Source: Candidatus Dormiibacterota bacterium (GTDB lineage Bacteria > Chloroflexota > Dormibacteria > UBA8260 > Bog-877). Taken from it: a DNA stretch of 35,366 nucleotides. The stretch lies in NCBI GenBank assembly GCA_003164475.1, contig PLTL01000047.1, forward strand, positions 1-35,366, in the 5' to 3' direction. Below the pieces are notes generated by a model, which had not been told where the DNA came from, ran no database searches, and saw only the letters and a program-made list of their open reading frames with translations. Shown piece after piece: positions 7,836 through 15,708 of the stretch (within the stretch, counting starts at the first letter, position 1; every line of letters begins with the position of its first letter). The position numbers and the translations under genes are program-made.

Positions 7836-10055
7836 CTAGGTGGTCACCCCCAGGGCGCGGAAGACGTCCTGGCCGGGCAGGTACGCGGGGGCCGCCGCGT
7901 AGGGCGCCCCGCCGAAGGTGTGGAGGCCTCCGAAACCGTCGAGGACGTAGCCGGAGGGCGGGCTCGAGCTGTATTCGCTGATGGCCACCGCGATGTCCCA
8001 ATTGGGCCAGTAGGCGGTCGCGGTGACCGGTGGAGCGTCACCGAAGGGGTGGACGCCGCCGAAGCCGTCGAGGACGTAGCCACCCCCGGCGCCATCGAGG
8101 GTGACACCGGTCGCGATGTCCCAACCCGGCCAGTAGGGCCCGTTGGTGGGGACGGCCGGCATCGCTGTCCCCGCGGCGGCGAAGGGATGGAGCCCGCCGA
8201 AGCCGTCCATGACCCAGCCGCTGCGGTTGTCGGGACGGAGCACGATGGCCACGGCTATATCCCAATTGGGCCAGTAGCCGGTGATCGTGACCGGCGGGGC
8301 GTCGCCAAAGGGATGGACGCCGCCGAAGCCGTCGAGGACGTAGCCGCCGGCGCAGTCACTGGTGACGACGATCCCGTTGGCGATGTCCCAGCCCGGCCAG
8401 TACGCCGACGCCGGGAGGGTGGGGGCGCTGCCGAACGGGTGCACACCGCCGAAGCCGTCGAGCACGTAGCCGCCGGTGTGAGCGGGGCACACCGCCACGC
8501 CCGTGGCGATCGTCCAGCCGGGCCAGTACGGGCCGTTGCCGGTCGGAGCTGCGACGGATCCGAAATGGTGCACACCACCGTAGCCGTCGAGCGTGACGCC
8601 GTTGACCGGAGCGGGAGCCACGCTGGCAAAGGCGTTGACGTAGTCCCCGCCTGCCAGGTACAGCTGCCCGTTGGCCGCTGCCGGCGTGGTGAAGTGGGTG
8701 GAGCCGCTGATCGAGAGCGTCTGCTCCAGCTCGCCGGTGGCTGTGGAGAAGCCGAGCAGCTGGTTCCCACCCGCGCTCACCGACCACACCAGCCCGCCGG
8801 CCACGATGGGCGGATGGTTGGCGACGTCGCTGGTGTTGTACCAGAGAGTGGAGAAGTCGTCATTGCTGCTGGCGATCTGGACCGCCGCCATGCCGTCGCT
8901 GCAGCCCACGAATACGGTCCCGTCCGCGTACGCGAGGCTGCCGAAGGCAGCATCCGACGTCGCGTGGCAGACCTGGTGCTCAGCGAGCTGGCCGCCGATG
9001 TGTCCCAGGTCCGTGCTGTTGAGCAGGTAGCCGGTCCCGCCCTTGCCGACGATGAAGATCCGGTCATTCGGGAGCTGGAGGGGGGCGCTGGAGCCAAGGT
9101 CGGCGTCGCCGGCGTTGAGCTGGTACCAGTTGCTGGGCGCGAAGTAGTCGACGGGTGCTCCCGGGGCCAGGGTGTTGGGGTTGAGCTTGACCACGCCATC
9201 GCTGTAGTCATAGGTGTCGCTCGCGCTCTCCTGGTTGCTGTTGCCGGTGCTCGCGTAGATGTAGCCAGCGGCGTCCTCCGACAGCCCCCCGGCCGACCAG
9301 TCCGCCCCCTGGCTGTCACCCGACACAACCTCGCTCGACGCCCACCAGGTCAGGCTGCCCGTGCCGGGCCCGGTCTCCGGGTAGCCGACCACGTAGCCGT
9401 GGTACTCACCGCAGTCGCCGTCGTTGCCACCCATGGGCACGAACACCCGGCCATCGGTGACCAGCAGAGCGCCGCGGTCCTCCATGGTGAGGGCCTCGTC
9501 GCTCCAGGTGATGCCGGATGGGTTGCTGTTGTCCGGCGGGTCGATGTTTGTCTGCCAGTTCACCGCCCCCGTGCTGAGGCTGAGGCTGACCAGGTCGAAG
9601 TAGAAGCTGGAGGAGCCGGTCTGGATGTTGGCGACCACGTAGACGTTGCCGCCGTCGATGACCGGGGTGCTGGTGATCCCCTGGGGGTTGATGTCACCGC
9701 AGGTGATCGCCGTGGTACGAGGGGTTCCGAGGTGAGTCGACCATTCGACCGCGCCGTCCGAGCTGTCGAGGGAGTAGACGGTGTTGTTCTCGGTGGCGAC
9801 GACCACCTGGCTTCCGACCACCAACGGAGCTGCGTAGGTCGCCCCGTCCAGCCGGGTCGACGTCCAGGTGGCCACCGGGCTGGAGAGACCCGGATCCGAC
9901 GTGTCGTCGCCCTGGCGGGCATTGTCGCCGTGGTAGGTGGGCCAGTCGGTCGCCGTGACTCCGAGCGGGCTCAGGGCGAGCAGCGCGACGACCAGGATCG
10001 GGAGTGCGTGCAGAGGCCGGCGGAACGCCCCATGGCTGGAATGTGGTGTTGGCAT
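7836..10055 (-). CDS. exported PQQ-type propeller protein with six-repeat C-terminal module
   Basis: A 739-residue exported protein. Residues ~1-35 form a signal peptide (hydrophobic LPILVVALLALSPLG). The mature protein opens with WPTYHGDNARQG, the usual start of PQQ-like (quinoprotein-fold) propellers, and continues to about residue 480 with repeats of the type vvvATENNtVYSLDSSDGAVEW. No calcium or PQQ-binding catalytic residues of a true alcohol dehydrogenase are identifiable, so I call it a structural or binding propeller. The last ~258 residues are six units of the shared module. I start at ATG 10055 (an in-frame upstream start at 10106 is possible) because a candidate promoter places transcription at about that codon. 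Confidence 0.87.
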   Translation of the reverse strand: MPTPHSSHGAFRRPLHALPILVVALLALSPLGVTATDWPTYHGDNARQGDDTSDPGLSSPVATWTSTRLDGATYAAPLVVGSQVVVATENNTVYSLDSSDGAVEWSTHLGTPRTTAITCGDINPQGITSTPVIDGGNVYVVANIQTGSSSFYFDLVSLSLSTGAVNWQTNIDPPDNSNPSGITWSDEALTMEDRGALLVTDGRVFVPMGGNDGDCGEYHGYVVGYPETGPGTGSLTWWASSEVVSGDSQGADWSAGGLSEDAAGYIYASTGNSNQESASDTYDYSDGVVKLNPNTLAPGAPVDYFAPSNWYQLNAGDADLGSSAPLQLPNDRIFIVGKGGTGYLLNSTDLGHIGGQLAEHQVCHATSDAAFGSLAYADGTVFVGCSDGMAAVQIASSNDDFSTLWYNTSDVANHPPIVAGGLVWSVSAGGNQLLGFSTATGELEQTLSISGSTHFTTPAAANGQLYLAGGDYVNAFASVAPAPVNGVTLDGYGGVHHFGSVAAPTGNGPYWPGWTIATGVAVCPAHTGGYVLDGFGGVHPFGSAPTLPASAYWPGWDIANGIVVTSDCAGGYVLDGFGGVHPFGDAPPVTITGYWPNWDIAVAIVLRPDNRSGWVMDGFGGLHPFAAAGTAMPAVPTNGPYWPGWDIATGVTLDGAGGGYVLDGFGGVHPFGDAPPVTATAYWPNWDIAVAISEYSSSPPSGYVLDGFGGLHTFGGAPYAAAPAYLPGQDVFRALGVTT
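7839..8611 (-). repeat. six-unit DGFGG/YWPNW module, copy 2
   Basis: Six tandem units of about 40-46 residues. This is the most regular copy: four of the six units carry YVLDGFGG and one WVMDGFGG; the first carries LDGYGG. Five units end in YWP[NG]W[DT]IA. The last unit replaces the tryptophan motif with AYLPGQDVF, matching the terminal unit of copy 1. Confidence 0.9.
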
Positions 10056-10062
10056 GACAGTC

Positions 10063-10091
10063 AAGGTAGCAACCGGGGACGTGGCTGTCAC
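10063..10091 (-). promoter_or_regulatory. candidate promoter of the PQQ-propeller gene
   Basis: On the minus strand a -35-like GTGACA (10091-10086) and a -10-like TACCTT (10068-10063) are separated by 17 bases. The predicted transcription start falls within one or two bases of the ATG at 10055, suggesting a leaderless mRNA. That agrees with the absence of a Shine-Dalgarno sequence. Confidence 0.4.
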
Positions 10092-10178
10092 AGGTCGCGC
10101 CCTCACAGGTGGGTGCGGTGTGGGTCCCGCGCCCGCGGACGTCAGGGCAGGGTGCCGGTCACCAGGACGGCCACGGAA

Positions 10179-12437
10179 TCAGGGGGCGGTGACGATGCCG
10201 ACCACGATGTCGGAGTTGGGGAAGTAGCCGCTCGCCCAGAGGAACGGCGCCCCTCCGGCGGGGTGGACGCCGCCGAAGCCATCCAGGGTCTCGACGCCCG
10301 TGCCCCCCGATGCCACGGCGATGCCGCGGACGATGTCCCAGTTTGGCCAGTAGCCGGTGGGGGTGATCGCCGGGGCGTTGCCGAAGGCGTGGATGCCGCC
10401 GAAGCCGTCCACGGTGTAGCCCCCGCTGGTGGTGGCCACGATCCCGCGGGCGATGGTCCAGCCTGGCCAGTAGCCGGTCGGGGCGTAGTAGGGCGCCCCG
10501 TTGAACGGATGCAGCCCCCCAAAGCCGTCCATCACGTAGCCCTCGTCGGTGCCCGGGATCACCGTGATCTTGGTGGCGATGTCCCAGTTGGGCCAGTAGC
10601 CGGTGCCGGTGCAGGGGACGTCGCCGATGACCGCGCTGGAGTCGGCCCAGGGATGGAGGCCGCCGAAGCCGTCGAGGACGCAGCCGGCGGCATGCTGGAC
10701 TCCGCCGACGGTGATGCAGAAGGCGGCGACGTCATTGGCGATGGCCCAGCCCGGCCAGTAGCCGGTGACGTCGGGGATGGCGGGCATGGGCGTGCCGCCG
10801 GCGGCGAAGGGATGGAGGCCACCGAAGCCGTCCATCACCCAGCCCGAATGCTGCCCGGTGGTGTCACAGGGGTCCATGACGAGGGCCTTGGCGATCTGCC
10901 AGCCCGGCCAGTAGCCGGTGATCGTGACCGGCGGGGCGTCGCCGAAGTTGTGGACACCGCCGTAGGCGTCGAGGCTGTAGCCGGCACCGGCGTCGAACCC
11001 TCCGGCGATGGCGTTCCAGTAGTCGTCGCTGCCGCTGTCCATGCCGAGCGCCCAGATACCGATGCCCCTCAACCCGTCGACATTGACGAGCTGATACCTG
11101 GCCTCCAGGGACTGGGTGCTCTCGTAGTAGACCTCGCGCCAGCCTCCGTAGGTGGTGCAATTATGGTTTGTCGGCTCCGACAGCCAACTCGCCCACGCGG
11201 TCTGCGAGGTGGCGTCGTAGCTCTGAGTGAGATCGGGGAGACCGCAGGAGGAGAGGTCGTCGAGGACGTCGGAGTAGTACGGAGTGTCGACGTTGGGGGA
11301 GCTCGCGTAGGGGGCTTCGAAGGCTGTCGAGGTGGTTGAGTAGGCGACCCCGTAATACGGCACCCCGAGGAGCAGCTTGGCCGCCGGCATGTACTTGAGG
11401 TAACCGTTGACCACCGAGGTGTCGGTATACGGGTAGGGACCGGCGAGCGGGTCGTTGGGCTGCGCGTTCCCACCGGAGTAGAGGCCGTAGGTCATCACGT
11501 CGATGGCGCTCACCACCGGCGCCAGCGCGGAGATGTTCCACAGCTCGCCGCCCTGGTACGCGGAGGCGTAGGTGTCGACGCTCAGCTCGTCGCCGGCCGG
11601 GAGTTTGTTCGCCAGCTGGCTCATCAGCGAGGTGAACTGCGCGGCGTCTCCGCCAAGGCCGGCGTCGGGCTCGAAGTCGATGTTGACCCCGTCCACGCCT
11701 CGGTTCTTCACCTGCGTCACCACGTTGTCAATGAAGGTCGTCTCGTACGTGGACGAATTGAGGAGCTCGTCCATGCCGTTGTCGCAGGCGCTGCTGCCAC
11801 AGAGGTACGCGAACGTCGCCACCACCCGATCGCCCGCCGCGTGGGCGGCGTTGAAGAGGTTGGTCGCCTGCTGGCTGTTCCATACCTGCAAGCCGAAATC
11901 GTTGATGAGCGAGCCGTCGTAGTTGACGTCGATGGCGTCATAGGCGATGGTGGAGAGCAGGTTGAACTGCAGGTCCGCCTGCCAAGCGCCGCTGTTCACC
12001 TCGCCGTTCTGGATGAAGCCGAAGACCTCGGGGCCGCCGCCCGCCGCACCCGACTCCGTGAGACTGCCCGTCGCCGCCCCCGATCCCGTCGACGCGGCAG
12101 TGCCCGCCGTGAGGTCGGCGGAGAAGTGGTCGATGGGGTGCTGGAGAGGTGTGACCAGCCCTCCCTCGACGACGCCCGGAACGGATGGACCGTAGCTCTC
12201 GTCCATGAGCACATGCGGGCCGGGGGTGGCTACGGCAGAGGCTGCCGTACCGCCGCCCGTCGCAGCCACGGGCGCTGCGAACCCACTGCCGGCGAGGCAC
12301 ACGACGGCGGTGAGGACGGCGAGGCAGGAGACGTGCCGGGCTCTGAGCACTGAGGCGGGATGATGACACGGTGTCCCCCACCCGGGCAACCGCCGACGAT
12401 CGCCGGGTTCTGCGACGCTCGGCCTTCTCGCGATCAC
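10179..12437 (-). CDS. exported GH18-family glycoside hydrolase with six-repeat C-terminal module
   Basis: A 752-residue exported protein. The signal peptide core lies at about residues 35-55. Residues ~136-480 form a glycoside hydrolase family 18 barrel: the catalytic signature DGVNIDFE spans 249-256 with E256 as the acid, and MTYG follows further on as in family members. GH18 enzymes cleave GlcNAc-containing polymers (chitin, peptidoglycan) or act in spore-cortex and related glycan turnover; the substrate here is unknown. The last ~268 residues are six units of the shared module. GTG 12437 has a GGAGG about ten bases upstream; GTG 12350 would give a more compact signal peptide but lacks a site. 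It is 28 bases from the upstream gene, so probably co-transcribed with it. Confidence 0.87.
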   Translation of the reverse strand: MIARRPSVAEPGDRRRLPGWGTPCHHPASVLRARHVSCLAVLTAVVCLAGSGFAAPVAATGGGTAASAVATPGPHVLMDESYGPSVPGVVEGGLVTPLQHPIDHFSADLTAGTAASTGSGAATGSLTESGAAGGGPEVFGFIQNGEVNSGAWQADLQFNLLSTIAYDAIDVNYDGSLINDFGLQVWNSQQATNLFNAAHAAGDRVVATFAYLCGSSACDNGMDELLNSSTYETTFIDNVVTQVKNRGVDGVNIDFEPDAGLGGDAAQFTSLMSQLANKLPAGDELSVDTYASAYQGGELWNISALAPVVSAIDVMTYGLYSGGNAQPNDPLAGPYPYTDTSVVNGYLKYMPAAKLLLGVPYYGVAYSTTSTAFEAPYASSPNVDTPYYSDVLDDLSSCGLPDLTQSYDATSQTAWASWLSEPTNHNCTTYGGWREVYYESTQSLEARYQLVNVDGLRGIGIWALGMDSGSDDYWNAIAGGFDAGAGYSLDAYGGVHNFGDAPPVTITGYWPGWQIAKALVMDPCDTTGQHSGWVMDGFGGLHPFAAGGTPMPAIPDVTGYWPGWAIANDVAAFCITVGGVQHAAGCVLDGFGGLHPWADSSAVIGDVPCTGTGYWPNWDIATKITVIPGTDEGYVMDGFGGLHPFNGAPYYAPTGYWPGWTIARGIVATTSGGYTVDGFGGIHAFGNAPAITPTGYWPNWDIVRGIAVASGGTGVETLDGFGGVHPAGGAPFLWASGYFPNSDIVVGIVTAP
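10182..10985 (-). repeat. six-unit DGFGG/YWPNW module, copy 3
   Basis: Six tandem units beginning with LDAYGGVHNFG. The copy closely matches copy 4 unit by unit, including two unusual cysteine-containing units (AAFCITVGG; GCVLDGFGGLHPWA with PCTGTGYW). The third unit is identical in the two proteins. The last unit is divergent (GYFPNSDIV). Confidence 0.9.
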
Positions 12438-12465
12438 GGCGCGGGGTCCTCCGATGGCCTCGATC

Positions 12466-15075
12466 TCACGGGGCGCTGACCAACCCGCAGAAGAGGCTGG
12501 ATCCTGAGAGGTAGGAGGTCACCCCGAGCACCGGGGCTCCGCCGGCCGGGTGGACCATCCCGTACGCGTCCAAGGTGTAGGCGCCGGTGCCCCCGTAGGC
12601 CACCGTGATGCCGCGGACGATGTCCCAGTTTGGCCAGTAGCCGGTGGGGGTGATCGCCGGGGCGTTGCCGAAGGGGTGGATCCCCCCGAAGCCGTCCACG
12701 GTGTAGCCCCCGCTGGCGGTGGCCGCGATTCCGCGGGCGATGGTCCAGTTCGGCCAGTAGCCGGTCGGGGCGTAGTAGGGCGCTCCATTGAAGGGATGCA
12801 GCCCCCCGAAGCCGTCCATCACGTAGCCCTCGTCGGTGCCCGGGATCACCGTGATCTTGGTGGCGATGTCCCAGTTGGGCCAGTAGCCGGTGCCGGTGCA
12901 GGGGACGTCGCCGATGACCGCGCTGGAGTCGGCCCAGGGATGGAGACCGCCGAAGCCGTCGAGCACGCAGCCGGCAGCGTGCTGGACACCGCCCACGGTG
13001 ATGCAGAAGGCGGCGACGTCGTTGGCGATGGTCCAGCCCGGCCAGTAGCCGGTGATGTCAGGAACGGCGGGCATGGGCGTGCCGGCGGCGGCGAAGGGGT
13101 GGAGGCCGCCGAAGCCGTCCATCACCCAGCCCGAATGCTGCCCGGGGCTGTCACAGGGATCCATGGCGATGCTGTTGGCGATCTGCCAGCCCGACCAGTA
13201 GCCGGTGATCGTGACCGGCGGGGCGTCGCCGAAGTTGTGGACACCCCCGTAGGCGTCGAGCGTGTAGCCGCCGCCCGCCGCTGTCACGCCACTCGGAGGC
13301 CCGCTGGCCTCGACATCCTGGATCCAGGTGGCCCAGTTGTCGTCGTCACCCGACGTGATCACGTTGGCAGCGGTGTACTCTCCGACCACCCAGGCTCCGT
13401 GGGGATCGGCCGGGTCGTAGGCAGCGCCCCCGTAGTCCCCCCAGCGTTCGCCGTTGTAGCCGTCGATGCACCCGTTGCAGGTCGCCGTGTCCGCAACACT
13501 GCTGGCATGTGCGGCATCCACCAAGGTCGGCTTGTCCACGTAGCCCGCGGCCTGTCCTACGGCCTCGACGGTGGTGAGCGTCGACGAGGTGGAGACGTCC
13601 ACCGACCCGACCATGTCGCCGTCGGCGTCGAAGGTCACCGACGGGTAGTAGGCATAGGTGCCGTTGCCGCCGACGTCCCAGTCCTGACCGGGCATGACCT
13701 GGACCGAGCCGGCGACGGTGTCCGCCTCGACGAAGCGGGCACAGGTGTCCACCTGCGTGCTCCCGCAGGCGTCGTTGGCGGTGGTCCAGAGCAGGCCGTT
13801 CATCCAGACGGCATCGAGGAGGCGATCGTCATCGGTGTTGAGCAGGTACTGCGTGCCCGACTGGGGGACGTACGGCGGTGCCGCGGTGGGGGTCATCGAG
13901 GGGTCGTACTCGGTGTACCGGACGTTGTTCGCCAACGGCGTGCCGCTGATGTCGATCATGCCGAGCGTCGGCGAGCTGGTGTTTTGCCAGAAGGTCGAGT
14001 CGGAGTTGTTGTACACGGCCCACTCGTCACTCCCTGAGCTGAGCGACACCGCGGGCACGACGCCGAACCGGGAGTTGTCAGGGTTGGAGCCGAAGAGCTG
14101 CACGGTCCGGGGCGGCCACAGCCCGCTGGGACCGACGAGAAGCTGCGACTTCTGGATGACCTCGGTCTGCTCACCGAGGGGCTTGCAGGCGTCGCACGCG
14201 AAATCGTTCCAGGAGACGACGATCTTGTCGCTGCTGAAACCGAGCTTGGGCTCGTCGTTGATCATGCCGTTCGGCGCCGTCGAGGGCGTCCAGTCGAGCG
14301 CGTACGCCGTCCATGAGGAGGAGGCGCTGATCGCGCTGGTGGTCGAGACCAGGATCTCCACGCAGCTCCACGGCTTTCCGAGGGTCGTATTGAGCTGGAC
14401 CCCGGACACGTACCAGCGGTCGGAGAGAGGGTCGTATGCGATCTGCGGCTCGAGGGTCGGGGTGAGGATCGCAGCCGAGCTGAAGCAGGACGGGAAGAGG
14501 GCGTCGAGGTCAAGGGCAAACTGCTCGGTGCCACTGCGGTTGTAGCCCCACAGCGTGCTGTTGACGATCTCCGCCACCTGCGTGCTCGACACCGCCAGCG
14601 CGTCATCGGGTGGTGCGATGGACTGCGAGGGGTCACTGCACGCGCCACCCGCGGTGCACCACTGGTCGATGTCGCCGTCATGCGAGGCCGCCTCGAATCC
14701 GCTGAGCAGCGGGCCGTTGGCGGCGCTCCCCTCCATCGTTCCGGCCGAGATGCTCGTGGTGGGAGTGGAGACGATCGCCGATGGAGATGCCGCACGGAGC
14801 CGTGCCGCGGCAAGGGCTGCCGGGTGCGGGGTGAGGAACGGGGCCGGAGCGGTCTCCGGCGCCGGTGCCGTGGCGGAGACGCTGGTCAGGGATACCTGAC
14901 CGAGGGGGTGCAATGTCCCGTAATCGGCACGGGGAACCGTCACGCTGAGCCGGACGCTCGCCGTCGTCGGCGTGGCCGAATTCGCGGGCGCCGCCGACGA
15001 GATCGTACTCCCGCCGAGAACGAGGAGGACCAGCGGCAGGACGGCCCGTCGCGCGAATGCAGACTCGATACTCAT
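12466..15075 (-). CDS. exported protein of unknown function with six-repeat C-terminal module
   Basis: An 869-residue exported protein starting at ATG 15075, where a signal peptide begins at once (RRAVLPLVLLVLGG, then SSAAPANS). Residues ~30-140 are Ala/Thr/Pro-rich. Residues ~140-590 contain the stretches IAPPDDALAVSSTQVAEIVN, YDPLSDRWYVSG and DGDMVGSVDVS, which resemble the large exported proteins with a PPD-x-x-AV...VN-S and YD-x-x-x-x-RW pattern; a propeller-like beta fold is likely but I do not recognise a named family or a catalytic motif. The last ~269 residues are the shared module. Extending the start to 15294 would put 73 non-conserved residues before the signal peptide. No Shine-Dalgarno sequence is seen. 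Confidence 0.82.
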   Translation of the reverse strand: MSIESAFARRAVLPLVLLVLGGSTISSAAPANSATPTTASVRLSVTVPRADYGTLHPLGQVSLTSVSATAPAPETAPAPFLTPHPAALAAARLRAASPSAIVSTPTTSISAGTMEGSAANGPLLSGFEAASHDGDIDQWCTAGGACSDPSQSIAPPDDALAVSSTQVAEIVNSTLWGYNRSGTEQFALDLDALFPSCFSSAAILTPTLEPQIAYDPLSDRWYVSGVQLNTTLGKPWSCVEILVSTTSAISASSSWTAYALDWTPSTAPNGMINDEPKLGFSSDKIVVSWNDFACDACKPLGEQTEVIQKSQLLVGPSGLWPPRTVQLFGSNPDNSRFGVVPAVSLSSGSDEWAVYNNSDSTFWQNTSSPTLGMIDISGTPLANNVRYTEYDPSMTPTAAPPYVPQSGTQYLLNTDDDRLLDAVWMNGLLWTTANDACGSTQVDTCARFVEADTVAGSVQVMPGQDWDVGGNGTYAYYPSVTFDADGDMVGSVDVSTSSTLTTVEAVGQAAGYVDKPTLVDAAHASSVADTATCNGCIDGYNGERWGDYGGAAYDPADPHGAWVVGEYTAANVITSGDDDNWATWIQDVEASGPPSGVTAAGGGYTLDAYGGVHNFGDAPPVTITGYWSGWQIANSIAMDPCDSPGQHSGWVMDGFGGLHPFAAAGTPMPAVPDITGYWPGWTIANDVAAFCITVGGVQHAAGCVLDGFGGLHPWADSSAVIGDVPCTGTGYWPNWDIATKITVIPGTDEGYVMDGFGGLHPFNGAPYYAPTGYWPNWTIARGIAATASGGYTVDGFGGIHPFGNAPAITPTGYWPNWDIVRGITVAYGGTGAYTLDAYGMVHPAGGAPVLGVTSYLSGSSLFCGLVSAP
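12469..13275 (-). repeat. six-unit DGFGG/YWPNW module, copy 4
   Basis: Six tandem units nearly identical to copy 3 for the first five units and divergent in the sixth (SYLSGSSLF). The similarity extends to DNA over about 800 bases, pointing to a recent duplication or gene conversion. Confidence 0.9.
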
Positions 15076-15286
15076 GACGGAAACTCGGATGTGGAGGGGG
15101 ACGGGGGCGCGGCGGATGGTAACAGTGCTGTGCCTTTCCAGAAACGGACGTGACGGCATCGTTGCAGCGCCGGAACGCTTCGAGGACTCAGGCCGGAGCC
15201 CCCTACGGCCGCCGCCCGCCGCGTTCCCCACCTTCCCCGGCACCGTGTCAGGGGTGTCCAGAAGCCGTCCGCCACCGTCCGGACCG

Positions 15287-15316
15287 CCGACCACCGGTCC
15301 CGGGTGGGGCTATGAT
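15287..15316 (+). promoter_or_regulatory. candidate promoter of the coiled-coil/GT4-GT4 operon
   Basis: A -10-like TATGAT (15311-15316, one mismatch to consensus) with a weak -35-like CCGACC (15287-15292) 18 bases upstream. It sits 30 bases before the ATG at 15346, whose GAGGAG (15337-15342) ribosome site lies in the predicted leader. The 270-base divergent gap 15076-15345 holds this and no gene. Confidence 0.4.
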
Positions 15317-15345
15317 CGCGATCGCCACCGCAGATCGAGGAGAGC

Positions 15346-15708
15346 ATGGCCGAGACCACAGGGGCATTCCGGCGGATGGGACGCGCCGCCGCCAGGGCGG
15401 CGACGGCGCCGATGCGCAGCTACGTCAACCGCCAGTTCGAGAAGATGGACGAGAGCTGGCAGGGCCGGATGCACCTGGTCCAGCACCGGCTGCTCGGTGA
15501 CATCGAGGCCGCCTCGGAGCTGACCTCCACTCACGCCCGCAGCCTCACCCTCCTCAACCAGCGGCTGGACCAGCTCGACACGCGGCTGGACGAGCTCAGC
15601 CGGCGGCTCACCGAGCTGCCCGAGGCGGTGGCGGCCGCCCTCGCGGGCCACGACGGCACCAGCGAGCGGGCGGCGTCCGGCAGGCGGAAGGCCCCGCCCT
15701 CGAGGTGA
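15346..15708 (+). CDS. small coiled-coil protein coupled to the GT4-GT4 gene
   Basis: A 120-residue protein with no signal peptide. An N-terminal basic, alanine-rich amphipathic segment contains APMRSYVNRQF (21-31). It is followed by a heptad-patterned coiled coil, LNQRLDQLDTRLDELSRRL, at about residues 69-87. The tail is basic and probably disordered. A good GAGGAG site precedes the ATG. The stop overlaps the next gene's GTG (GTGA), so the two are translationally coupled. The helix plus coiled-coil pattern recurs in the proteins at 25570-26697 and 26835-29591. I know no named family; a membrane-associated scaffold or partner for the coupled glycosyltransferase is inferred. Confidence 0.75.
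   Translation: MAETTGAFRRMGRAAARAATAPMRSYVNRQFEKMDESWQGRMHLVQHRLLGDIEAASELTSTHARSLTLLNQRLDQLDTRLDELSRRLTELPEAVAAALAGHDGTSERAASGRRKAPPSR

Noticed and set aside
7836..10055. PQQ-dependent alcohol dehydrogenase
   Set aside because: The fold repeats are present, but I could not find the catalytic Asp, calcium ligands or Cys-Cys pair of the true dehydrogenases.
7662..11339. Plus-strand open frame of 1225 codons opposite three genes
   Set aside because: It crosses the boundaries of several minus-strand genes and its repeated peptide is only the mirror of the DGFGG module. No ribosome site or domain supports it.
7839..13275. Regularly spaced DNA repeats (~125-155 bp) that could suggest a repeat array or CRISPR
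   Set aside because: The repeats stay in frame within three exported proteins, the conserved parts encode DGFGG and YWPNW motifs, and the intervals are not spacer-like. They are protein repeats.
12550..14037. Plus-strand open frame of 495 codons opposite the fourth tailed protein
   Set aside because: It is antisense to the repeat module and head, with repeats that mirror the real ones.
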